Below are positions 8,982-16,606 of a DNA stretch of 35,401 nt, piece by piece. The stretch covers positions 16,545-51,945 of the forward strand of contig VAWW01000030.1 of NCBI GenBank assembly GCA_005884575.1, written 5' to 3'. The notes under the pieces are model-generated. The model saw only the letters and a list, made by a program, of their open reading frames with translations, made no database searches and was not told the origin of the DNA. Source of the DNA: Actinomycetota bacterium (GTDB lineage: Bacteria; Actinomycetota; Thermoleophilia; Gaiellales; Gaiellaceae). Position numbers and translations under genes: made by a program. Within the stretch, counting starts at the first letter, position 1; the number at the start of each line of letters is the position of its first letter.

Positions 8982-9199
8982 GCCGTCAGCTCGCGCAGGG
9001 CCGCAACCAACCATGCGTTCTCGTCCCGCCCGCGCACGGTGACGGGCAGAAGGCGGTCGTCCGGCCCGCGCGTGACGCGAAGGAGCAGGAAGCGGCTCGC
9101 GGGCAGGCCCGCGAGCGCAGCGGCGACGCGCCCGAAGCCGGCCACGGGATGGAACCGCGCCGGATCTCCGGCCCACCGGTCGACGAGCCACGCCGCCAC
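8978..9199 (-). pseudogene. Stub of cbiB/cobD (adenosylcobinamide-phosphate synthase N-terminus)
   Basis: A short frame of 73 codons sits between cobO and cobU. Its first half, AAWLVDRWAGDPARFHPV followed by AGFGRVAAAL, matches the first membrane helix and the GDP.R.HPV..GR block at the start of CbiB/CobD. That enzyme attaches the aminopropanol arm. A complete CbiB is about 300 residues, but only about 240 bases are available here. The second half (LLRVTRGPDDRLLPV onward) does not resemble CbiB. The 3' end still overlaps the cobU start as GTGA. At the 5' end the frame extends to a CTG at 9220 that overlaps the cobO stop as CTGA, where other junctions have GTGA; the first ordinary start is GTG 9199. 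I read it as a decayed gene, though a small translated protein is possible. Confidence 0.6.
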
Positions 9200-9216
9200 G
9201 ACCGCGGCCGCCTCGC

Positions 9217-9747
9217 TCAGAAGTCGATCCCCCGCCGCGCACGGACGCCGCGGTCGTATACGTGCTTGACCTTGACCATCTCGGTCACCGTGTCGGCGAC
9301 GTCGATGAGCTCGGGCGGTGCGTCGCGCCCCGTCGCGACGACGTACACGTGCGCCGGCCGGTCCCGGATCGCGCCGACAACCGCGCCGCCGTCGATCCAG
9401 CCGTAGTTGATCGGATAGGTCACCTCGTCGAGGACGACGAGCTCGTACTCGCCGCCGGCGATCGCAGCGGCGGCGAGCTGCCACGCCGCCGCCGCACGCC
9501 CCGCGCTCTCGTCGAGGTCCGGCGACTCCCACGTGAACCCGTCGCCGCCCTTCAGCCACTCGACGCCGAGCTGCCGCGCCACCTGCTCCTCGCCGACCCT
9601 CCATTTGTCCGACTTGATGAACTGGATCACGCACACGCGCCAGCCGCGCGCGACCGCACGCATCACGACGCCGAATGCCGCTGTCGACTTGCCCTTGCCG
9701 TGGCCGGTGTTGACGAGGACGAGCGAGCGCGGACGACCCTCGCTCAC
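9217..9747 (-). CDS. cobO: Cob(I)yrinic acid a,c-diamide adenosyltransferase
   Basis: A 176-residue protein of the CobA/CobO/BtuR family with an early P-loop GHGKGKST (15-22) and the family blocks VCVIQFIKSDKWRVGE, VVLDEVTYPINYGWIDG and VVATGRDAPPELIDVADTVTEM. It transfers the 5'-deoxyadenosyl group of ATP to Co(I) corrinoids. The start is GTG 9747, giving MSEGRPRSLVLVNTGHG. It overlaps the cobQ stop by four bases (GTGA). The frame is open far upstream, but that text is shadow of cobQ. Confidence 0.95.
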   Translation of the reverse strand: MSEGRPRSLVLVNTGHGKGKSTAAFGVVMRAVARGWRVCVIQFIKSDKWRVGEEQVARQLGVEWLKGGDGFTWESPDLDESAGRAAAAWQLAAAAIAGGEYELVVLDEVTYPINYGWIDGGAVVGAIRDRPAHVYVVATGRDAPPELIDVADTVTEMVKVKHVYDRGVRARRGIDF

Positions 9748-11144
9748 GCCGCGACCGCCGCGAGCTCGAGCAGGCGCGCGAGGTCGAGGTGCTCCTCGAC
9801 GGCGTCGGCGAGCGCGTCGAACACGTCGTCGAGCGAGCGCGTCGGCCGAACGCCGAGCAGTGCTGCGACGAGATCCGCGTCCTCGAAGAGCCCGTGCACC
9901 GAAAGGCCGAGGACGTTCCCGGCGACGAAGCCGAGCCGGCCGCCGAGCGCCTCGCGTGCGCCCGGCTCGGGCGACGTCTCGCCGTGCCGGATCTCGTACC
10001 CGCGCAGCTCGCGGCCGCCGAGCGTCGCCCACGGCTCCGGCAGCTCGACGAAGCGCGCCGTCGCCGGCCGAATGGTTTTGCCTGCAACGAAAATGGTTGC
10101 AACTGCAAGCAATCCGAGACCGTCCGCGCTTCCGTCGACGCCCGCTGCATCCTCGACTCGCCGGCCGAGCATCTGCAAGCCGCCGCAGATCCCGAGCACC
10201 CGCCCTCGATAGGCGGAGACGGCCGCGTCGAGGCTGGTGCGTCGCAACCACGCGAGGTCGGCGGCGACGTGCTTCGATCCCGGCAGGACGACGAGATCGG
10301 CGCCGTCGAGATCGGCCGGGTGCGCGGCCCAGCGCACGTCCGCGACCTGCTCGAGCAGCTTGAACTCGTCGAGGTTCGACGCGAACGGGTAGCGGACGAC
10401 GGCGACGACCGGCCGCGCACCGGAGCGCGACGGCGCCGCGGCGCCGTCCTCGTCGGGAAGCCCGTGCTCGAGCCACGGCAGCACGCCGAGCGTCGGCACG
10501 CCCGTCAGGCCCTCGAGCATCGCCGGCGCCGGCGGGAGCAGCGACGCGTCGCCGCGGAACTTGTTCAGCACGAATCCGCAGACGAGCTCGCGTTCGTCCT
10601 CCGGCAACAGCGCCCACGTTCCGTACAGGTGCGCGAACGCGCCGCCTCGGTCGATGTCCGCGACGAGCACGACCGGGGCGCCGGCTGCCTTCGCACTGCG
10701 CATGTTCGCGAGGTCGGTGTCGCGCAGGTTGATCTCCGCCGGACTTCCCGCGCCCTCGAGAAGCACGAACTCGTGCTCCGCGAGCAGGTCGGCGAGCGCC
10801 GATTCGATCACCGGCCAGAGCGCGGCGTGGCGGGCGCGCCACGGCCGGCGACTCAGCTCGAGGTCGGCGCGGCCGAGCACGACGACCTGGCTGCGGTCGT
10901 CGCCTTCCGGCTTCACGAGCACCGGGTTCATCCGCACGTCGGGCTCGACGCGCGCGGCGAGCGCCTGCAGGTACTGCGCGACCCCGATCTCGCCGCCGGC
11001 GACGACGCGCGCGTTGTTCGACATGTTCTGCGCCTTGAACGGGACGACGTCGATCCCGCGTCGCACGAACGCACGTGCGAGCGCCGTCGTCAGCAGGCTC
11101 TTCCCCGCCGAGCTCGACGCGCCCTGCACCATCAGCGCGCTCAC
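9744..11144 (-). CDS. cobQ: Cobyric acid synthase
   Basis: A 466-residue two-domain amidotransferase. An N-terminal dethiobiotin-synthetase-like ATPase domain has the P-loop GASSSAGKS (8-16), FKAQNMSNN (36-44), LLEGAGSPAEINL and VADIDRGGAFAHLYGT. The C-terminal type I glutaminase-like domain has nucleophile Cys320 in GRVLGICGGLQMLGR and His417 in GLSVHGLFE. It amidates positions b, d, e and g of adenosylcobyrinic acid diamide with glutamine and ATP. The start is GTG 11144, overlapping the ATPase gene stop as GTGA; Met5 is an alternative. Near 10071-10110 the DNA is unusually AT-rich for this window, but the frame is intact. Confidence 0.96.
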   Translation of the reverse strand: MSALMVQGASSSAGKSLLTTALARAFVRRGIDVVPFKAQNMSNNARVVAGGEIGVAQYLQALAARVEPDVRMNPVLVKPEGDDRSQVVVLGRADLELSRRPWRARHAALWPVIESALADLLAEHEFVLLEGAGSPAEINLRDTDLANMRSAKAAGAPVVLVADIDRGGAFAHLYGTWALLPEDERELVCGFVLNKFRGDASLLPPAPAMLEGLTGVPTLGVLPWLEHGLPDEDGAAAPSRSGARPVVAVVRYPFASNLDEFKLLEQVADVRWAAHPADLDGADLVVLPGSKHVAADLAWLRRTSLDAAVSAYRGRVLGICGGLQMLGRRVEDAAGVDGSADGLGLLAVATIFVAGKTIRPATARFVELPEPWATLGGRELRGYEIRHGETSPEPGAREALGGRLGFVAGNVLGLSVHGLFEDADLVAALLGVRPTRSLDDVFDALADAVEEHLDLARLLELAAVAA

Positions 11145-11920
11145 GCAAGCTCCCGGCGGCGAGGCAATACGAAGACGTGGCCGTTCTCGCGGACGATCCG
11201 GACCGACGCGCCGTAGTACGCGGCCAGCGTCGCCTCGGAGAGCACCTCCACCGGCGAACCCGCCGCCTCGATGCGCCCGGCGTCGAGCAGGAGGAGCCGG
11301 TCCGCATACTGCCCGGCGAGGCTGAGGTCGTGCATCGTCGACAGCACCGTCAGCCCGCCGTTGCGGCGAAGCTCGTCGACGAGCTCGAGCACCTGCTGCT
11401 GGCGGCCCAGGTCGAGCGCGCTCGTCGGCTCGTCGAGGAGCAGCAGCGGCGCCTCCTGCGCGAGCGCGCGCGCGAGCACGACGCGCTGGAGCTCGCCCCC
11501 GCTGAGCGAACCGAGCCGCCGCTCGGCGAAAGGGCGCAGACCGAGCCGCTCGAGCGCCTCGGCAGCAGCCCGCCGGTCCGAGCCTCCCTCCATCGCGAGA
11601 TACGGGATGTACGGCGTGCGCCCGAGCAGGACGTACTCGGCGACCGTCAACTCCTCGGGGATGTGCGGGATCTGCGGCACGAGCGCGATCCGGCGGGCGA
11701 GCTCGCGCCGCGTCGCCGCCGACACCGGCATCCCGTCGACCGCGATCGCGCCGTCGAACGGGACGAGCCCGGCGACCGCTCTCAGCATCGTCGTCTTTCC
11801 CGCGCCGTTCGGCCCGATCAGCGCGACCCACTCGCCGTGCTCCACCGACGCGCTCACTCCGCGGACGATCTCGGCGCGGCCGAGCTGCACCTCTACGTGA
11901 TGCAACTCGAGCGCACTCAC
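11141..11920 (-). CDS. btuD: Cobalamin/corrinoid ABC transporter ATP-binding protein (BtuD-like)
   Basis: A 259-residue ABC ATPase of the iron-siderophore/B12 (FecE/BtuD) type. It has Walker A GPNGAGKTT (36-44), Q-loop VPQIPHIPEELTVAEYV (81-97), signature LSGGE (139-143), Walker B ending LLDEPTSALD (161-170) and the switch region STMHDLSLAGQYAD. It energises import through the neighbouring permease. B12 as substrate is inferred from the riboswitch and the cob genes downstream; sequence alone would not separate it from a siderophore importer. The GTG start at 11920 overlaps the permease stop as GTGA. Confidence 0.9.
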   Translation of the reverse strand: MSALELHHVEVQLGRAEIVRGVSASVEHGEWVALIGPNGAGKTTMLRAVAGLVPFDGAIAVDGMPVSAATRRELARRIALVPQIPHIPEELTVAEYVLLGRTPYIPYLAMEGGSDRRAAAEALERLGLRPFAERRLGSLSGGELQRVVLARALAQEAPLLLLDEPTSALDLGRQQQVLELVDELRRNGGLTVLSTMHDLSLAGQYADRLLLLDAGRIEAAGSPVEVLSEATLAAYYGASVRIVRENGHVFVLPRRRELA

Positions 11921-12972
11921 AGTCCCGCTCCGCGCGTGGTCCGCAGCACGGCGGCGAAGAACGGCGCCCCGAAGAACGCAGTGACGACGCCGATCGGGAT
12001 CTCCGACGGCGAGAGCACCGTCCGGGCGAGCACGTCGGTACAGACTAGGAAGCCGGCGCCGACGACGAGCGAGAGCGGCACGACGGCGCGGTAGCTCGGC
12101 GATACGAGCAGGCGGATCGTGTGCGGGACGATGATCCCGACGAAGCCGATCAGACCGCTGACCGCGACGGCGGCTGCCGTTCCCGCCGTCGCGGCGACGA
12201 CGACGATCAGCCGCACGCGCCGCACCTCGAGCCCCAGGCTCGCAGCCTCGTCGTCGCCGAGGCTGAGCACGTCCAGCACACGCCGGTGGAGCAGCAGCAG
12301 CGTCGCGCTGACGACGATGTACGGCGCGGAGATCGCGACGTCGTGCCACGTCGCCGTCGCGAAGCCGCCCAGGAGCCACGCGAACACGTCGCGCAACGAC
12401 TGCGAGCGCTGCTGCTGCACGAACGTCTGCACCGCGGTCATGAACGCCGCGACGGTGACGCCGGCGAGGATCAAGGCGCCGCTCATCCGTGCGCCGCCGA
12501 CCGACCGGCCGAGACCGTACGCGAGCGAGACGCCGAGCGCCGCGCCCGCGAACGCGGCGACCGGAAGCAGGCTGCCCGAGCCGCCCGCGCGGCCGTATGC
12601 GATCGCGATGGTCGCGCCGAGTCCGGCGCCCGCAGCGACACCGAGCAGGTATGGGTCGGCGAGCGGATTGCGGAACACGCCCTGATACGCGGAGCCCGCG
12701 ATCGCGAGCATTCCACCGACGAGCGCACCGAGCACGACGCGCGGCGCCCGCAGCTGCCACAGGACTGCGTCGTCGGCACCGCTGAGCGGCGAATGGACGT
12801 GCACGAACGGCAGATGCGACAGCGTCGACTCCACGATCGGCCCCGCGCCGAGATTCACGGGCCCGATGCCGAGCCCGAGGACGAGCGACGCGAGCAGGAA
12901 GAGCAGCGCGGCGGCACCCCAGCGGACAGGGATGCCGCGCGCGCGAATCGCCGCCGGGGGCGCGGCGCTCAC
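11917..12972 (-). CDS. btuC: Cobalamin/corrinoid ABC transporter permease (FecCD/BtuC family)
   Basis: A 351-residue polytopic permease of the FecCD family. It has several hydrophobic helices and characteristic blocks: LRAPRVVLGALVGGMLAIAG, YQGVFRNPLADPYLLGVAAG, FAWLLGGFATATW and GFVGIIVPHTIRLL, with SEIPIGVVTAFFGAPFF near the C-terminus. It forms the membrane channel, normally as a homodimer with two BtuD subunits. The start GTG 12972 overlaps the binding-protein stop as GTGA. The longer open frame upstream is shadow of the binding-protein gene and would add a meaningless Arg-rich leader. Confidence 0.92.
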   Translation of the reverse strand: MSAAPPAAIRARGIPVRWGAAALLFLLASLVLGLGIGPVNLGAGPIVESTLSHLPFVHVHSPLSGADDAVLWQLRAPRVVLGALVGGMLAIAGSAYQGVFRNPLADPYLLGVAAGAGLGATIAIAYGRAGGSGSLLPVAAFAGAALGVSLAYGLGRSVGGARMSGALILAGVTVAAFMTAVQTFVQQQRSQSLRDVFAWLLGGFATATWHDVAISAPYIVVSATLLLLHRRVLDVLSLGDDEAASLGLEVRRVRLIVVVAATAGTAAAVAVSGLIGFVGIIVPHTIRLLVSPSYRAVVPLSLVVGAGFLVCTDVLARTVLSPSEIPIGVVTAFFGAPFFAAVLRTTRGAGL

Positions 12973-13874
12973 GACTCCGATCGCCGCGCAGCAGCGGCCA
13001 CGATCCGGACGAAGTCGACGATCCGCGGTCCCCACCGCGACGCGATGTCGTCGCTGACGCCGATCACCCCGTGTCCGCGGACGGCCGCGACGTTGCTCCA
13101 TCCCGGCCGCGCGGCCACGGTCTTCGCGGTCTGCGCGCAGCATTTCGTGTCGGAGAGGACGACGAGGTCCGGGTTCGCCGCGAGCACGTACTCATTCGAG
13201 AGCTGCGGATACCCGTTGCCGCTCTTGTCCGCGGCGTCCGCGATGTTCTGGAAGCCGAAGGTCCTGTAGACCTGCCCGATGAACGTCTTGGATGTCGCGG
13301 AGTAGAGATCCGGACCGAGCTCGTGGAACACCTTCAGGTGCCGTGACCGCTTCGGCACCGACCGGATCAGCTTCGTCATCGTCACCTGCATCGAGGAGAC
13401 GACGGCCTTCGCGCGCGCGGCGTGGCCCGTCGCGGCGCCGAGCTGGCGCATCTCGTCGTAGGCTTGGGCGAGATTGTCTGCGGCGGGCTCGAACAGCACC
13501 GTGATCCCGACTTTCCGCAGGGAGGCGACGAGGCCGCCGTCGTCGGAGACGACGACGAGGTCGGGGCGGTAGGAGACGATCGCCTCCACGTTCGGGTGGT
13601 AGCCAGAGAGGTTCGTCCGCGGAGCGCGCGGCGGATAGTTCGACTGGTCGTCCACGGCGATGACCTGGGAGCCGGCGTCGATGGCGAAGAGCGTCTCGGT
13701 GTGCGTCGGGGAGAGCGAGACGATCCGCGTCGGGCGCGTCGTGATCTGGACGTCGCCGTTTGCGGCGTGGATCGTGACGGGGAACGCCGGGGCGGCGGCG
13801 GCGCCGGCGGGCACGGCGAGGACGAGCAGGGCGGCGGTTAGCGCCGCGAGCAGAACGACGGGACGACGAAGCAC
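12969..13874 (-). CDS. btuF: Cobalamin/corrinoid ABC transporter substrate-binding protein (BtuF-like)
   Basis: A 301-residue periplasmic-binding protein of the BtuF/FecB class. A hydrophobic signal peptide (about 1-28, ending AGAAAAP) leads into TTRPTRIVSLSPTHTETLFAI, the usual start of the first lobe. YRPDLVVVSDDGG, a long connecting helix with DEMRQLGAATG, ANPDLVVLSDTKCC and a C-terminal helix follow. It captures B12 or a precursor outside the cell and delivers it to the permease. The GTG at 13874 has AGGAGG (13879-13884) four bases upstream, directly downstream of the cobalamin riboswitch. This is therefore the first gene of the riboswitch-controlled operon. No lipobox cysteine is visible at the signal peptide end. 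Confidence 0.9.
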   Translation of the reverse strand: MLRRPVVLLAALTAALLVLAVPAGAAAAPAFPVTIHAANGDVQITTRPTRIVSLSPTHTETLFAIDAGSQVIAVDDQSNYPPRAPRTNLSGYHPNVEAIVSYRPDLVVVSDDGGLVASLRKVGITVLFEPAADNLAQAYDEMRQLGAATGHAARAKAVVSSMQVTMTKLIRSVPKRSRHLKVFHELGPDLYSATSKTFIGQVYRTFGFQNIADAADKSGNGYPQLSNEYVLAANPDLVVLSDTKCCAQTAKTVAARPGWSNVAAVRGHGVIGVSDDIASRWGPRIVDFVRIVAAAARRSES

Positions 13875-13913
13875 GAATCCTCCTTCCGCGAGGGGTTCGG
13901 ATCTGCGGCGAGA

Positions 13914-14068
13914 GGTAGGTCTTCTGACTCGGGGCGCCCTCCCCCACCGCCTTCCCGGCTCGCGCCAGTGGCGTGTGGCGGGGGAGCTTCTCCCCTCACA
14001 GCGGCGGGACCGTCCCGGACTCGCACCGGGTTCCCTTTCCGCTCGCCGGTTTGTGCGGCGAGCCTACC
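13914..14068 (-). promoter_or_regulatory. Cobalamin (AdoCbl) riboswitch
   Basis: Read on the minus strand, this region has the conserved cobalamin aptamer. P1 is GGTAGG (14068-14063) pairing with CCTACC (13919-13914). Within it come GGAAAGGGAACCCGGTGCGA, the GTCCGGGACGGTCCCGCC block ending in GCTGTGA, then GCCACTGG, a GCCGGGAAGGCG block and AGTCAGAAGACCTACC at the 3' end. The order and the invariant stretches match the family. No U-tract terminator follows. Instead CCTC (13893-13890) can pair with GAGG of the AGGAGG ribosome site at 13884-13879, so control is probably translational. It heads the btuF-to-cobC operon, and high adenosylcobalamin should switch that operon off. Confidence 0.95.
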
Positions 14069-14076
14069 ATGCCCCG

Positions 14077-14427
14077 ATGCCGCGTTCGCTCTCGCTCTGG
14101 CTGCCCGTGGTCGTGTGGGCGGCGCTGATCTTCGGGCTGTCGTCGATCCCGAGCTTGAACAGCGGACTCGGCACCTGGGACACCGTCCTGCGCAAGTTCG
14201 CGCACGCCGCGGAGTACGGGGTGCTCGCGGCGCTGCTCTGGCGCGCGCTCCGGAACGAGCTCGCGGCGCTCGTCGTGGCGGTCGCGTACGCGGCCGGCGA
14301 CGAGTTTCACCAGAGCTTCGTGCGCGGCCGACACGGCTCGCCCGTCGATGTCGCGATTGACGGGATCGGCGCCGCGATCGGCCTCGTGCTCGTGTTGCGC
14401 TTCCGCGGGACGCGGGTCGCGCGGTGA
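14077..14427 (+). CDS. VanZ family protein
   Basis: A 116-residue small membrane protein with the VanZ pattern: helix LWLPVVVWAALIFGLSS; the KFAHAAEYGVLAALLWRAL block; AAGDEFHQSFVRGRHGSPVDVAIDGIG, which carries the conserved DE-H-Q, R and D residues; and a last helix. The family is named for a teicoplanin-resistance gene, but most members are of unknown role in the cell envelope; resistance should not be inferred. The ATG at 14077 gives a normal N-terminus. Its start lies eight bases from the 5' end of the divergent riboswitch, so its own leader must cross the riboswitch region. No good ribosome binding site is visible. Confidence 0.85.
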   Translation: MPRSLSLWLPVVVWAALIFGLSSIPSLNSGLGTWDTVLRKFAHAAEYGVLAALLWRALRNELAALVVAVAYAAGDEFHQSFVRGRHGSPVDVAIDGIGAAIGLVLVLRFRGTRVAR

Positions 14428-14879
14428 GGGCGGCAGCACTCGACCTCGACGCGGTGCTGGGCGACACGCGGCTGCTCTGGGCCGACTGGCTCGAGGATGC
14501 TGCGCGGCGGATGCGCGTGGAGCTCGGCGACGTCCCCGACGACCGGACAGCGGCGGCGGCGCTGCTCGACGAGCGGCTCGGCAACTGGCGCGTGCTGCTG
14601 GAGCGGTTCGCGGAGGACCGCGCACCGCTCTACTTACGGCCGAATCCGGAGGCGAATGCGTTGCTCCGGCAGCTCCAGGCGGCGGGCACCCGGCTGGGCG
14701 TGTTCACGGACGCCCCCATCGAGCTCGCGCGCGTCGCGCTCGGCCAGCTCGGCGCGGCGCGCCGGGTCGAGACCGTGGGGACGCTGGACGAGGTTCGGCG
14801 CGAGCTCGGGCCCGAGGCAGTGGTCGTGCGGAGCCGCAAGGATCTGTTTGAGCTCGGATCGCGGCCCTCCCGCGCGTAA
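14424..14879 (+). CDS. HAD-like protein, short and probably degenerate
   Basis: A 151-residue protein with parts of the haloacid-dehalogenase fold: ALDLDAVLGDT near the N-terminus gives motif I (DxDxV, both aspartates at residues 6 and 8), and LGVFTDAP gives motif II. A helical cap-like region lies between them. The C-terminal part (EVRRELGPEAVVVRSRKDL) has no clear acidic GD-x-D motif, so metal binding and activity are in doubt. It starts at GTG 14424, overlapping the VanZ-like stop as GTGA, so the two are probably co-translated. The substrate is unknown. Confidence 0.6.
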   Translation: MRAAALDLDAVLGDTRLLWADWLEDAARRMRVELGDVPDDRTAAAALLDERLGNWRVLLERFAEDRAPLYLRPNPEANALLRQLQAAGTRLGVFTDAPIELARVALGQLGAARRVETVGTLDEVRRELGPEAVVVRSRKDLFELGSRPSRA

Positions 14880-14981
14880 TCGTCACAAAGTCGGCACGGT
14901 TTCGTGCGCCACCTGTGCGTTTTTTCGCGTTAGGCTCGTAGCCAGGTGGGGGGAGAGGTCGGGACCCGGTCTACTCGCGCG

Positions 14982-14987
14982 TACTAT
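14982..14987 (+). promoter_or_regulatory. Possible -10 element for a leaderless transcript
   Basis: TACTAT lies eight bases before the ATG of the small coiled-coil gene (14995). Transcription beginning seven or eight bases downstream would start at or next to the ATG, giving a leaderless message. No convincing -35 box is seen, and the only purine run before the ATG (AAGGG) is too close to act as a normal ribosome site. Confidence 0.25.
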
Positions 14988-14994
14988 TAAGGGC

Positions 14995-15213
14995 ATGGAT
15001 GCCGAACTCTCCGACCGTCGATTCGAGGCCGTGCTCGAGCGGCTCGACCGGATCGCCGCCGAGCTCGGCCGGCTGAACACGCGCCTCGACCACGACGAGG
15101 GCTTTCTCCGGATCCAGCGCGAGCTCGCGACGCTGAACGAGTCGCTCCAGGCCCTCGCCTACGCGGCCATCGGCCAGCAGGGGCCGCAGGTTCGGCGGCG
15201 CCGCGCCGGGTAG
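14995..15213 (+). CDS. Small coiled-coil hypothetical protein
   Basis: A 72-residue acidic/basic protein. Heptad-like spacing of Leu, Ile and Ala runs from FEAVLERLDRIAAELGRLNT through LRIQRELATLNESLQALAYA (about 10-57), with a basic tail ending RRRRAG. It is probably a short helical oligomer. I recognise no family. The codon use and amphipathic pattern look like a real protein. The 115-base gap before it is the only sizeable gap in this + strand group and is where its promoter should lie. It converges with the beta-propeller gene with seven bases between the stops. Confidence 0.6.
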   Translation: MDAELSDRRFEAVLERLDRIAAELGRLNTRLDHDEGFLRIQRELATLNESLQALAYAAIGQQGPQVRRRRAG

Positions 15214-15220
15214 CGAGCGG

Positions 15221-16606
15221 TCAGCGGCGCCAGATGTCGAGCACGCCGCTCGTCGCGTGCTGGTTCGCGTCGCCCTCGGGCAGCGCGATCCGGCCGTCCG
15301 CGACGGTCGGGCTGTTCCAGTGCCCGGCCCCGCACGGCAGCGTCGCGACGAGCTTCCCGGTCGACGCGCGATACACACGTAGGCCGCCGTCCGGGTCGTA
15401 CGCGTAGAGCAGGCCGCCGGCGACGACCGGACTCGTGGACGCCGCACCCGCGGTCCACGCAGGATGGAGACGGCGCGCTCGAACCGTCCATGCGGCGATG
15501 CCTGAGGCGTTGCCAACGAAGACTCGTGTCTTTCCGGCGGCATGCCACACCGCGGGCGCGGTGAAGACTCCGCCCCCACCCGGTGTGCCGACCGTCTGCA
15601 GCTCACCGCCCTTGCGGCCGGCCGGCGACAGCGATCCGAGGTCGAGGACCCGCAGCCGTCCGTCCTTCCCGCTCTGGACGGCGAGCCCGCCCCCGAGCAG
15701 CGCGGGCGACGTCGAGCCGAGGTCGGTGTCGCCCTTGTTCAGCTCCGCCTCGTTCGTCGGCGTCCAGCTCCCGACGAGCCGCGACGCGTCCGGCGCGAGC
15801 CGAAGCGTGGAGTCGCCCCAATACGTCTTTCCGTCGAAGAAGCCGTTGCCGGTGGCGACGAGCAGGTCGCCGGTGGCCGGCTCGACGACCGCGCCCGCAC
15901 GGCCCCAGATCGCCGAGTCGCTCTCGGGGCAGGTGCTCGGCACGAGCAGTCCCGCTCGATCGGAGCAGAGCGAGTTCCAGACGTGCAGCAGCTTGCCGCT
16001 CGCCGCGTCGATCACGGCGACGTGACCCTGGTACGGTGGCGCGTCGCCGATGTAGCCGCCCGTCGTCGCGATCACGTGCCCGTCGGCGAAGTTGAGCGCC
16101 GCGGCGATCTTCTCGCGTGCCGGCAGGCGCGTGATCTCGACGCTCCAGGCCGGATGGCCGTCGGAGACGGACAGTCTCCAGATTTGCCCGTCCGGTGAGC
16201 TCGCGTAGATCCACGCACGTCCCGGGTCGGCGACCGGCGTCGCCGTCGTGAACTGGTACGTGCCGGCGAGCTTCGCGGTCGCCGGCGGCGTGAAGCGCCA
16301 GAGGACGCGGCCGTTCGTCGCGTCGATCGCCTCCGTGCGTCCGTACGTCGTCGTGACGAAGAAGACGTCGTGCTTCGAGCCGCGCACGCGGACGCCGCCG
16401 AGGTAGATCGGCGACGCGTCGACCGTGCCGTCGAGCCGGACGAGCTGCCGGTGCAGCTTGCCGACGTTCGCGGCGGTGATCCCGGTCGACGCGGGGCCGG
16501 CATTCGAGCGCGCGGCGTCGTAGCCGAAGCGCGTCCAGTCCGATCCCGCCGCCGGGCCCGCGGCAGCGCACGCGGCCGCGGCGACGATCAGCGCGATCCG
16601 CCTCAC
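15221..16606 (-). CDS. Secreted PQQ-like beta-propeller protein
   Basis: A 461-residue protein with a signal peptide (MRRIALIVAAAACAAAGPAAG) followed by SDWTRFGYDAARSN, a typical start of quinoprotein-dehydrogenase-like propellers. Several blades carry the tryptophan-docking type repeat: EAIDATNGRVLWRF, SVSDGHPAWSVEI, AVIDAASGKLLHVW and LRVYRASTGKLVATL. Cysteines occur in the CSDRAGLLVPSTCPESD stretch. It may be a dehydrogenase or a non-catalytic scaffold; I see no clear catalytic set. The GTG start at 16606 overlaps the upstream sugar dehydrogenase stop as GTGA, so the two propellers are probably made together. Confidence 0.85.
   Translation of the reverse strand: MRRIALIVAAAACAAAGPAAGSDWTRFGYDAARSNAGPASTGITAANVGKLHRQLVRLDGTVDASPIYLGGVRVRGSKHDVFFVTTTYGRTEAIDATNGRVLWRFTPPATAKLAGTYQFTTATPVADPGRAWIYASSPDGQIWRLSVSDGHPAWSVEITRLPAREKIAAALNFADGHVIATTGGYIGDAPPYQGHVAVIDAASGKLLHVWNSLCSDRAGLLVPSTCPESDSAIWGRAGAVVEPATGDLLVATGNGFFDGKTYWGDSTLRLAPDASRLVGSWTPTNEAELNKGDTDLGSTSPALLGGGLAVQSGKDGRLRVLDLGSLSPAGRKGGELQTVGTPGGGGVFTAPAVWHAAGKTRVFVGNASGIAAWTVRARRLHPAWTAGAASTSPVVAGGLLYAYDPDGGLRVYRASTGKLVATLPCGAGHWNSPTVADGRIALPEGDANQHATSGVLDIWRR

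Noticed and set aside
10071-10110. AT-rich patch with TGCAAC/GTTGCA inverted repeat inside cobQ, considered as an internal promoter or insertion scar
   Set aside because: The cobQ frame and its conserved order continue unbroken through it. It codes for an ordinary loop and strand (AVATIFVAGKTIRP).
14077-14427. VanZ-like gene as an antibiotic-resistance gene
   Set aside because: The family is widespread and mostly unrelated to glycopeptide resistance, and no other van gene is present.
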